Notes under the pieces: model-generated | The model's input: the letters and a program-made list of their open reading frames with translations, nothing else | Told to the model about the DNA's origin: nothing | Database searches by the model: none | In this document: piece after piece, positions 57,109 through 64,000 of the stretch | Layout: every line of letters starts with the position of its first letter | Position numbering within the stretch: position 1 is the first letter of the stretch | Source: Paraburkholderia nodosa | GTDB lineage: Bacteria > Pseudomonadota > Gammaproteobacteria > Burkholderiales > Burkholderiaceae | Reading direction: 5' to 3' | Length of the DNA: 64,000 nt | NCBI RefSeq assembly: GCF_001718195.1 | Contig: NZ_MCNV01000008.1 | Span: forward strand, 1 to 64,000 | Position numbers and translations under genes: made by a program

Positions 57109-57831
57109 ATGGATGCCAAACCTCCCCGCCGTACACGCGAACGGATTCTCGAGCTGTCGCTGAAGCTGTTCAACGAGATAGGCGAGCCGAACGTCACCAC
57201 GACGACCATCGCCGAGGAAATGGAGATCAGTCCAGGCAACCTGTACTACCACTTCCGCAACAAAGACGACATCATCAACAGCATCTTCAGCCAGTTCGAG
57301 CAGGAGATCGAAAAGCGTCTGCGCTTCCCCGAAGACCATCGCGCCACCATCGACGAGATGTGGGCGTACCTGCAGTACATGGTCGACTTCACGTGGCGCT
57401 ACCGCTTTCTCTATCGCGACCTGAACGACCTGCTCGCGCGCAACCGCACGCTGGAGATGCACTTCAAGCAGATCATCAGCCACAAGGTGCACTTCGCGAA
57501 GCAGTTCTGCGAGCAGCTCGTGGAAGACGGCGACATGGTCGCCACGCCCGCCGAGATCGACGTGATCTCGACCAATATCGGTGTGATCGCCACCTACTGG
57601 CTCTCGTACCAGTTCGTGATGAATCCGCGCAAGTACAACGACCAGGAAGCGATTCGCGACGAGCTGCACCAGGTCAGCGTGCAGATCGTCTCGCTGATGG
57701 CACCGTATCTGCGCGGCCGCGCGCGCGAGCTGTTCGACGATCTCGTCTCGGGCAAGCTCGCCAAACGCGAGTTCTACGACTACCTGCCGCCGCGCGAAGG
57801 CGCGGGCGCCGCCAAGGACAACCGCGAATAA
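57109..57831 (+). CDS. TetR-family transcriptional regulator
   Basis: 240 residues. N-terminal TetR helix-turn-helix (about 8-55), with TTTTIAEEMEISPGNLYYHFRNKDDII. The ligand domain has WRYRFLYRDLNDLLARN, typical of the widespread PF13972-like TetR C-terminal group. The ligand is unknown. It lies 195 bases after dgkA and 13 bases before the LOG-family gene. Confidence 0.9.
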   Translation: MDAKPPRRTRERILELSLKLFNEIGEPNVTTTTIAEEMEISPGNLYYHFRNKDDIINSIFSQFEQEIEKRLRFPEDHRATIDEMWAYLQYMVDFTWRYRFLYRDLNDLLARNRTLEMHFKQIISHKVHFAKQFCEQLVEDGDMVATPAEIDVISTNIGVIATYWLSYQFVMNPRKYNDQEAIRDELHQVSVQIVSLMAPYLRGRARELFDDLVSGKLAKREFYDYLPPREGAGAAKDNRE

Positions 57832-57844
57832 AGGCAAAAGCCGA

Positions 57845-58429
57845 ATGAAAGCAGTCTGCGTATATTGCGGCTCCTCGCCCGGAGCCAACCCGGTGTACAC
57901 CGAAGCCGCACAGGCATTCGGCCGCGCGCTCGTCGCCTCGAACCTCGCGCTCGTCTATGGCGGCGGCAAGGTCGGCCTGATGGGCGTGATCGCCGACACC
58001 GTGATGGCGGGCGGCGGCCGCGCCATCGGCGTGATCCCCAAGCTGCTGGTGGACAAGGAAGTGGGCCATGTGGGCCTCACCGAGCTGCATGTCGTGCCCG
58101 ACATGCACCACCGCAAGAAGATGATGGCCGACCTCTCCGACGCCTTCGTCGCGCTTCCGGGCGGCGCGGGCACGCTCGAAGAGCTGTTCGAGGTCTATAC
58201 GTGGGCGCAGCTCGGCTATCACCGCAAGCCGGTGGGCGTGCTGAACATCGGCGGCTTTTACGATCCGCTCATGGCGCTGCTCGATCACACGGTGCGCGAA
58301 GGCTTCATGCGCCAGACCTACCGCGACATGCTGCAAACCGACGGCGATCCCGTGGCGCTGATCGCCAGGCTCAAGCGTTACCACGCGCCCACGAAGGACA
58401 AGTGGGCGGATTTGCGCGAGAACGTTTGA
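57845..58429 (+). CDS. LOG-family protein (cytokinin riboside 5'-monophosphate phosphoribohydrolase)
   Basis: 194 residues, Rossmann-like. The signature pair is GGGKVGLMG (about 40-48) and PGGAGTLEELFEVYTW (about 102-117). The TIGR00730 group removes ribose 5-phosphate from nucleotide monophosphates; in bacteria the physiological substrate is often AMP or unknown. Cytosolic. Only 13 bases follow the TetR stop, so they are co-transcribed. Confidence 0.93.
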   Translation: MKAVCVYCGSSPGANPVYTEAAQAFGRALVASNLALVYGGGKVGLMGVIADTVMAGGGRAIGVIPKLLVDKEVGHVGLTELHVVPDMHHRKKMMADLSDAFVALPGGAGTLEELFEVYTWAQLGYHRKPVGVLNIGGFYDPLMALLDHTVREGFMRQTYRDMLQTDGDPVALIARLKRYHAPTKDKWADLRENV

Positions 58430-58504
58430 CCCGGCCGCATCGCGCCGTTCGCCCGACAATCCGCAGGCACCACGCGCAGTTACCTCCATGACGAGTACAT
58501 CGCG

Positions 58505-59251
58505 ATGAGCAAGGTTGTCCTGATCACCGGCGCGAGCCGCGGCATCGGCCGCGCGACGGCGCGCCTGCTCGGCGCACACGGCTGGACCGTGGGCGTCAAC
58601 TATCTGCACAACGAACCGGCCGCCGACGAAACCGCCGCCGAAGTGGGCCGCGCGGGCGGCCACGCGCGCGTGCTGCGCGGCGACGTCGCGAGCGAGGCAG
58701 ACGTCGTCGCGATGTTCGACGCGCTCGAATCGGCCTATGGCCGTATCGATGCGCTCGTGAACAACGCGGGCATCGTGGCGCCCGGCAGCCAGGTCGCCGA
58801 CATGAGCGCCGAGCGTCTGAAGCGCATGTTCGACGTGAACGTGTACGGCGCGTTTTTGTGCGCACGCGAAGCGGCGCGGCGCATGTCGAAGGATCGCGGC
58901 GGCGACGGCGGCTCGATCGTCAATGTTTCTTCGGCTGCCGCGCGGCTTGGCTCGCCCAACGAATATGTGGACTATGCGTCGTCCAAAGGCGCGGTCGACA
59001 CGATGACGATCGGGCTCGCCAAGGAACTCGGCCCGCAGGGCGTGCGCGTGAACGCGGTGCGCCCCGGCCTCATCGACACCGAAATCCACGCGAGCGGCGG
59101 CCGCCCCGACCGCGCGGCCGTGCTCGGCGCGCAAACGCCGCTCGGCCGGCCCGGCAGCGCCGACGAAGTCGCACAAACGATCGTGTGGTTGCTCAGCGAC
59201 GCGGCCTCGTATGTCACAGGCGCCCTGCTCGACGTGAGCGGCGGACGCTGA
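58505..59251 (+). CDS. SDR-family oxidoreductase (FabG-like)
   Basis: 248 residues: cofactor motif TGASRGIGRATA (about 8-19), NNAGIV, catalytic Ser in NVSSAAARLGS and Tyr/Lys in YVDYASSKGA. The C-terminal VTGALLDVSGGR is typical of the classical SDR fold. NAD(P)-dependent reduction of a carbonyl. The substrate is unknown. Convergent with DUF924 at 19 bases, with no visible terminator between them. Confidence 0.92.
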   Translation: MSKVVLITGASRGIGRATARLLGAHGWTVGVNYLHNEPAADETAAEVGRAGGHARVLRGDVASEADVVAMFDALESAYGRIDALVNNAGIVAPGSQVADMSAERLKRMFDVNVYGAFLCAREAARRMSKDRGGDGGSIVNVSSAAARLGSPNEYVDYASSKGAVDTMTIGLAKELGPQGVRVNAVRPGLIDTEIHASGGRPDRAAVLGAQTPLGRPGSADEVAQTIVWLLSDAASYVTGALLDVSGGR

Positions 59252-59270
59252 ACTCGCGCGCTGGCTTTTG

Positions 59271-59858
59271 CTAGAACGACGAACCCCGCTCGCGCAAAAA
59301 AGCGGCTTCTTCGTCGGTGGAATCGCGGCCCAGTTGCACGTTGCGATGCGGGTAGCGCCCAAAGCGCTCGATGATCTGCGCGTGGCGCACCGCGTAATCG
59401 TAGTAGCCCTTGCCCTCGGGATCCTTCGCCAACTCGCCGAACAGACGCAGCGATTCGCGCTGCGCTTCGGCGCTTTCGGCGTGTTCGAACGGTAGATAAG
59501 CGAAGGAGCGATGCTGCAGCGTGGGTAGGCGCAGATCCGCGCCGTTCGCCACCATCCTGCGCGCGATGCCGAGCGCCTTGTCGTCCGCGGAGAATGCACG
59601 CGGCGTGCCGCGGTGGCAGTTGCGCGAGAACTGGTCGAGCACGATCACGAGCGCGAGCGCGCCTTCGGGCGTCTCGCACCATGCGTCGAACTCGCCTGCA
59701 CACGCGGCGTCGAGCAGCGCGCCGAAGCGTTCGCGCAGCCTGGCGTCGAACGCGGCGTTCTTGCGGAACCACATCTTGCGCTCGCGGCCGAACTCCTCCG
59801 AACCCGGCGCGCCGAACCAGAAGTCGAGCACCTCGCGCGCACGCGCGTCGAGCGTCAT
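59271..59858 (-). CDS. DUF924 family protein
   Basis: 195 residues, all-helical, TPR-like DUF924 fold. Motifs are VLDFWFG, VIVLDQFSRNCHRGTPRAF and FAYLPFEHAES. Function unknown. Its ATG overlaps the AlaX-like stop (ATGA), so the two are translated together. Confidence 0.9.
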   Translation of the reverse strand: MTLDARAREVLDFWFGAPGSEEFGRERKMWFRKNAAFDARLRERFGALLDAACAGEFDAWCETPEGALALVIVLDQFSRNCHRGTPRAFSADDKALGIARRMVANGADLRLPTLQHRSFAYLPFEHAESAEAQRESLRLFGELAKDPEGKGYYDYAVRHAQIIERFGRYPHRNVQLGRDSTDEEAAFLRERGSSF

Positions 59859-60592
59859 GACGCCAGTTCCAGCACGAGACGCCGCGTGCGCGCGCTCTTC
59901 TTCTCGAGCTTCGCCACCCGCAGCGCGCCGATCTCCTGCGTATTGCGCACATGCGTGCCGCCGCAGGGCTGCAAATCGACGTTATCGATACGCAACAGCC
60001 GCACACGGCCCAGGCCCATCGGCGGCTTCACGCTCATCGTGCGCACGAGTTCGGGGCGTTGTGCCATTTCCTCGTCGGTGATCCATTCGGTCGCCACCGC
60101 GTGCGCGCCCGACACGAGTTCGGCGAGCCGCGCCTCCACCATCTCGCGCTCGATCGGCTCGACGGTCGCGAAATCGAGGCGCGCATAGTCGGTCGTGATG
60201 CTGCAGCCGTCCACGGGATATGGCAGGACCGCGCACATCAGATGGCTCGCCGTATGCAATCGCATGTGCCGGTGACGGCGCGCCCAGTCGATCTCGGCGC
60301 GCACGCGCTCGCCCGCGCTGAGACGCGCGAGCAGCGCCTCCTGGCCGGGCTTGGGAACATGGAGCGCGTCGTCGGGCGTCGCGCCTTCGAACTTCGCCTT
60401 GCGCGTGTCGGCGATCTCGATGCGCGTACCGTCGGCGAGCACCAGCGCGCCGGCGTCGCCGGCCTGGCCGCCGCCGAGCGGATAGAACACGGTCTGGTCG
60501 AGTCGCACGCCGTCCTCGCCAACGGCAAGCACGGTCGCTTCGCACTGCGTGAGATAGGCGTCTTCGCGAAAGAGCGCGCGGGTGGTCGTCAT
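59855..60592 (-). CDS. Alanyl-tRNA editing protein (AlaX-like)
   Basis: 245 residues, matching the editing domain of AlaRS: VFYPLGGGQAGD (about 36-47), zinc ligands in LHTASHL (about 113-119) and CGGTHVRNT (about 209-217). It hydrolyses mischarged Ser- or Gly-tRNA(Ala) in trans. Cytosolic. First gene of a pair with DUF924. Confidence 0.93.
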   Translation of the reverse strand: MTTTRALFREDAYLTQCEATVLAVGEDGVRLDQTVFYPLGGGQAGDAGALVLADGTRIEIADTRKAKFEGATPDDALHVPKPGQEALLARLSAGERVRAEIDWARRHRHMRLHTASHLMCAVLPYPVDGCSITTDYARLDFATVEPIEREMVEARLAELVSGAHAVATEWITDEEMAQRPELVRTMSVKPPMGLGRVRLLRIDNVDLQPCGGTHVRNTQEIGALRVAKLEKKSARTRRLVLELAS

Positions 60593-60751
60593 CGTGGGTG
60601 TCTCCTTGTTTTGCGTACGGCGAGCCGCTCAAAGCCGGACGCCCGCCAAAGGGCCATTATGGCCGCGAGGCGAAACGCCCCGCCGGACGGCCGCGATGCG
60701 TGAGCGCCTGACTGTACCGGCGCAGGGACCGGCACAATCGGGCCCCGTCAA

Positions 60752-61162
60752 TCAGCCCGGATGATTGCGCATCCAGTCGGCGGTATCGAAGAACGAGTGC
60801 AGCAGGCGCTCGCGCAACGGTTCCGCCAGGCCCACGTCTTCCATCGCCCAGGCCATGCAGCGCAGCCACTGGTCGCGCTCGGACGAGGCGATCGCGAACG
60901 GCAAATGGCGCGCGCGCAGGCGCGGATGGCCGAAGCGTTCGATGTAGTGGTCCGGGCCGCCAAGCCAGCCGCAGAGAAACCAGAACAGCTTGTCGCGCGA
61001 ACCGTCGAGCGTTTGCGGATGCATCGCGCGGATGCCCGCGAAATCGGCCTCGAGGTCCATCAGGTCATAGAAGCGGTCGACGAGTTCGCGCACGCGCGCC
61101 TCGCCGCCGACGAGTTCGAAGGCCGTGGGTTTCTGCGGCGCTTCGTCGGCTGGATCGGTCAT
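60752..61162 (-). CDS. Truncated haemoglobin, group II-like
   Basis: 136 residues, 2-on-2 globin. The B-helix FYDLM carries a Tyr at B10, the proximal His is in RLRARHLPFAI (about 87), and there is a Trp in the G helix (SERDQWLRCM). It probably binds oxygen or handles nitric oxide or peroxide. Cytosolic. It lies between the AlaX gene and the ABC permease, on the same strand. Confidence 0.9.
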   Translation of the reverse strand: MTDPADEAPQKPTAFELVGGEARVRELVDRFYDLMDLEADFAGIRAMHPQTLDGSRDKLFWFLCGWLGGPDHYIERFGHPRLRARHLPFAIASSERDQWLRCMAWAMEDVGLAEPLRERLLHSFFDTADWMRNHPG

Positions 61163-61258
61163 ACGGTTGAATCGGGAAAAAAGAGGGACGGCAGCGCACT
61201 GCCGCTAACCGCTGATTTTCGCACAGCGGCGCGTGGCGGGTGGCCGCGGGTTGCTGCA

Positions 61259-63991
61259 CTACGCGTCGCGCAGCGACTGCAGCGCCGGCCGCGCGAGCAC
61301 GTGCCGCAAGCTGATCCACCCGCCCACGCCCGCGCACACCACGCCTGCGGCGATGCCCGCAGGCAAAAGCCACGGATCGAACGGAAGATAGAAGAGAAAC
61401 ACATGCGTGGCGAGCACCGAGCCCACTGCCTGCGCGCCGATTGCCGCCATGAGCCCCGCGAGCGCACCCACGGAAACGAATTCGGCCACCTGCACCGCGC
61501 GCACCTGGTGGTGCGATGCCCCGAGCGCGCGCAGCAGCGCCGACTCGCGCATGCGCTCGTCGCGCGTGCCCGCGAGCGCCGCGTAGAGCACCAGCACGCC
61601 GGCGGCGAGCGTGAAGAGAAAGAGGAACTGCACCGCGCCGATCACCTGCTCCAGCACACGCTCGATCTGCGCGAGAATCGGCGCGATGTCGATCGCGGTG
61701 ACGTTGGGATAGCGGGCCACGAGACCGTCCACGACCTGGCGCTGCCCGGGCGGCAGGTGAAAGCTCGTGATGTACGTCGCCGGAAAATCGCGCAGCAGTT
61801 CGGGCGGCATCAGCACGAAGAAGTTGACCTTGAACGAGCCCCAGTCGAGCTTGCGCACGCTCGTCACGGGCGCCGTGACTTCCAGGCCCGTCACGTCGAA
61901 CTTGAGCACGTCGCCGGGCTTCACGTTGATGAGCTTCGCGAGTCCCTGCTCGATCGATAGCTGCGGCGTGGCCGCATCGCCATACCAGGTGCCGGCCTCG
62001 ATGCGATTGTCGTCGGGCAGCTTCGTCGTGTACGAGAGATTGAACTCGCGATCGACGAGCCGGCGCGCGTCCTCGCTCTTGTACGAGTCGGGATTCACGG
62101 GTTTGCCGTTGATCGAGATGAGACGCCCGCGCACCATCGGCTGGAGATCGCTGTCGGCAGCCCCGGCAATGCCATGCGAGCGCAGCCAGGCGGCCACGGC
62201 GTCGCGCTGATCGGGCTGGATGTCGATGAGGAATTCGTTGGGCGCGTCGGGCGGCGTGGACTTGCGCCAGCCTTCGACGAGGTCGTTGCGCGTCATCGCG
62301 ATCAGCAACAGGCACATCAGGCCGATGGCGAGCGCCGTGATTTGCAGCGCGCTAGCGCCCGGACGCCGTTCGAGCGACGCCAGGGCATAGCGCCAACCCA
62401 CGCCCGCGCGCGCCTGCCCGGAGAGGCGTCCGCTGCGCGCCACGCGCGCCGCGCACCAGAGCGCCGCGCGCGCCACGCCGGCGAACACGAGCAGCCCGAT
62501 CGCGAAACCGCCCGCGACGATGCCGCCCAGCTTCAACTCCCCCGCCGCGATCACGAGCAGCCCCGCGAACAGCGCAATGCCGACGCCATAGGCCGCCCAC
62601 GCGGCGCGTCCTTCGTCGCCCCACTCGCGGCGCAGCACGCGCACCGGCGGCACGCGCGTGAGCGGCAGGAGCGGCGGCAGCGCGAAGCCCAGCAGCAGCA
62701 CGAGGCCCGCGGCGATGCCTTCGAGCACGGGCAACGGCCCGGGCTGCGGCAGCACGACGTCGATGAGATTACCGAGCCACGCCAGTAGCGCGAGATGACC
62801 CGCGTAGCCGAGCGCCACGCCCGCTACGCCGCCCACGAGTCCGAGCCCCGCGAACTCCAGCACGAACAGCGTGCGCAACGTGCGCTGGCTCGCGCCGAGG
62901 CAGCGCATCGCGGCGCAGGCGTCGAGATGGCGGCGCGTGTAGCGATGCGCGGCCATGGCGATCGCCACCGCCGCGAGCAACGCTGTCAGGAGCGAAACCA
63001 GCGTGAGGAAGTGGCGCGCGCGGTCGAGCGTCTGGCGCACCTGAGGCTGGCCGTCCTGGAGCGATTCGAGCGCGACGCCGCGCATCTTGCCGCCATCCAC
63101 GCGCGCACGCGCCCAGGACGCGAACTGCGCGACGGCCGGATCGGCGCCCGCCACGAGCAGGCGGTAGGTCACGCGGCTGCCATAGCCGAGCAGTCCGGTC
63201 GACGCGACTTCGTCGGCGCGCATCATGAGCCGCGGCGAGAAGTTCACGAACGAAAAGCCGCGGTCGAGTTCTTTCGTGATGAGCGCATTCACGGTGAAGG
63301 TGCGTGTGCCGACCTTCACCGTGTCGCCGACATGGAGTTTGAGCGCATCGAGCAGTTCGTCGTCCACCCAGACGGTGCCGGGCGGGGGAATGCCTTGCGC
63401 CGCGTGATCGGGTGCACCCGGCGCCGCAGCGATGCGCAGCGCGCCGCGCAACGGATAATCCGCCGAGACGGCCTTGACGGCAGCAAGACGAGTGGCCGTG
63501 GCGACCGGGACGGCGGAAGCGCCCGCCGCTGCCGCAGCTTGCGGCGTCCCCGAACTCACCATGCTCGGGAAGATCGCCGTGGTCGCCGTGCGCAGCGACA
63601 GCGACTGCGCCTCGCGCGCGAACATGGGATCGACGGGGTGATCGGCGCGCACGATGAAATCGGCGGCGATCATGCGCCGGGCATCGCGCTCGAGGCCGCG
63701 CTGCAGTCGATCGGCGAGAAAACCGACGCTGGCGAGCGCCGCCACGGCCAGCACGAGCGCGAACAGCAGCATGGTGAGTTCGCCCGCGCGCCAGTCGCGC
63801 GCCGTCATGCGCGCGGCAAGATGCACGAGATCGGACCAGCCTGGTGTGGTGCGCACGGCCACCGGCGCACGCGGGCCGCCAGGACCGGCCGGGCCACCAG
63901 CCGCGCCCGGCGGCTCAGCCTGCACGAAGCCCGGGCCGCCTTCGCTGCGCGGAGGTCTGGCGTTGGAGGAAGAAGGCGCGCCGCCGCTCAA
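61259..63991 (-). CDS. FtsX-like ABC transporter permease (YbbP-type), 5' end unsure
   Basis: About 910 residues. One membrane helix (about 73-92) and a large periplasmic domain (about 100-330) come first. A first FtsX-type helix group (LLTALLAAVAIAMAAHRYTRRHLDACAAMRCLGAS) follows, then a second periplasmic domain (about 540-740) and a second FtsX group (RMRESALLRALGAS, about 800). This is the duplicated MacB/FtsX layout of YbbP, whose partner ATPase YbbA would be beyond the window. The frame opens with TTG at 63991 and remains open to the window edge, so the true start may lie outside or at a later Met. Confidence 0.85.
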   Translation of the reverse strand: MSGGAPSSSNARPPRSEGGPGFVQAEPPGAAGGPAGPGGPRAPVAVRTTPGWSDLVHLAARMTARDWRAGELTMLLFALVLAVAALASVGFLADRLQRGLERDARRMIAADFIVRADHPVDPMFAREAQSLSLRTATTAIFPSMVSSGTPQAAAAAGASAVPVATATRLAAVKAVSADYPLRGALRIAAAPGAPDHAAQGIPPPGTVWVDDELLDALKLHVGDTVKVGTRTFTVNALITKELDRGFSFVNFSPRLMMRADEVASTGLLGYGSRVTYRLLVAGADPAVAQFASWARARVDGGKMRGVALESLQDGQPQVRQTLDRARHFLTLVSLLTALLAAVAIAMAAHRYTRRHLDACAAMRCLGASQRTLRTLFVLEFAGLGLVGGVAGVALGYAGHLALLAWLGNLIDVVLPQPGPLPVLEGIAAGLVLLLGFALPPLLPLTRVPPVRVLRREWGDEGRAAWAAYGVGIALFAGLLVIAAGELKLGGIVAGGFAIGLLVFAGVARAALWCAARVARSGRLSGQARAGVGWRYALASLERRPGASALQITALAIGLMCLLLIAMTRNDLVEGWRKSTPPDAPNEFLIDIQPDQRDAVAAWLRSHGIAGAADSDLQPMVRGRLISINGKPVNPDSYKSEDARRLVDREFNLSYTTKLPDDNRIEAGTWYGDAATPQLSIEQGLAKLINVKPGDVLKFDVTGLEVTAPVTSVRKLDWGSFKVNFFVLMPPELLRDFPATYITSFHLPPGQRQVVDGLVARYPNVTAIDIAPILAQIERVLEQVIGAVQFLFLFTLAAGVLVLYAALAGTRDERMRESALLRALGASHHQVRAVQVAEFVSVGALAGLMAAIGAQAVGSVLATHVFLFYLPFDPWLLPAGIAAGVVCAGVGGWISLRHVLARPALQSLRDA

Positions 63992-64000
63992 TCGTGACGA

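Noticed and set aside
57674..59599. 641-codon minus-strand ORF opposite the LOG-family and SDR genes
   Set aside because: Arg/His-rich antisense of two well-recognised proteins.
60712..60740. GTGCCGG / CCGGTAC hairpin downstream of the truncated haemoglobin gene region
   Set aside because: It lies past the gene on the minus strand but has no T tract and includes G-U pairs; too weak to call a terminator.

Overview
The window looks like a chromosomal segment of a high-GC betaproteobacterium of the Burkholderiaceae (Burkholderia / Paraburkholderia / Caballeronia type). The grounds are the GC-rich codon use; protein families that are largely betaproteobacterial (DUF2863, DUF2818, DUF3619, DUF3106); and the gene order tpiA-secG-tRNA-Leu-nuoA..N next to pnp-rpsO and to a leuA-pssA-psd-ilvC-ilvH-ilvB block. 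I see no insertion sequence, prophage, CRISPR array or toxin island. It reads as core genome with some accessory catabolism. The genus is an inference from recognised proteins, not a search result.

Layout. 1-131 is the promoter and leader of an rRNA operon that runs leftward out of the window. 503-4412 holds a DUF2863 protein, a LuxR-type regulator coupled to a CbiM-like membrane protein, and a secreted protein with a lysine/serine-rich tail. 4499-8362 holds an M14 carboxypeptidase, yaaA, an orphan PIN protein and a methionine aminotransferase. 8444-19528 is acyl-CoA catabolism in two facing groups. The rightward group is 3-hydroxyacyl-CoA dehydrogenase, enoyl-CoA hydratase, histidine phosphatase, an aminoglycoside-phosphotransferase-like kinase, an ACAD10/11-type dehydrogenase and a GST. 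The leftward group is a DUF1178 protein, a large/small acyl-CoA dehydrogenase pair and two MaoC hydratases. Both groups carry a similar palindrome, GAACG-N2-CGTTC, in their promoters.

19760-35820 (leftward) is the complete 14-gene NADH:quinone oxidoreductase operon nuoA-N, followed by a DUF2818 membrane protein and a Nudix hydrolase. 35985-41565 holds tRNA-Leu(GAG), secG, tpiA, a quinone oxidoreductase, pnp and rpsO. 41720-43758 holds a periplasmic amino-acid-type binding protein and an SmpA/OmlA-like lipoprotein. 43870-50967 (leftward) is branched-chain amino acid and phosphatidylethanolamine synthesis: ilvB, ilvH, ilvC, psd, pssA and leuA. leuA is preceded by its own promoter and a short leucine-rich ORF with four CTA codons, which looks like an attenuation leader peptide.

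51362-59251 (rightward) holds an ECF-type sigma factor with three small envelope-type proteins, an LpxH-like phosphoesterase, a GT4 glycosyltransferase, diacylglycerol kinase, a TetR regulator, a LOG-family phosphoribohydrolase and an SDR. 59271-63991 (leftward) holds DUF924, an alanyl-tRNA editing protein, a truncated haemoglobin and a large FtsX-like ABC permease whose start may lie beyond the right edge.

The most interesting signals are the leuA leader peptide (nearly leaderless by its predicted promoter), the adjacent kinase/dehydrogenase pair that resembles a split ACAD10/ACAD11 (4-hydroxyacyl-CoA catabolism), the shared operator of the two acyl-CoA gene groups, and structured leaders before pnp and ilvB.
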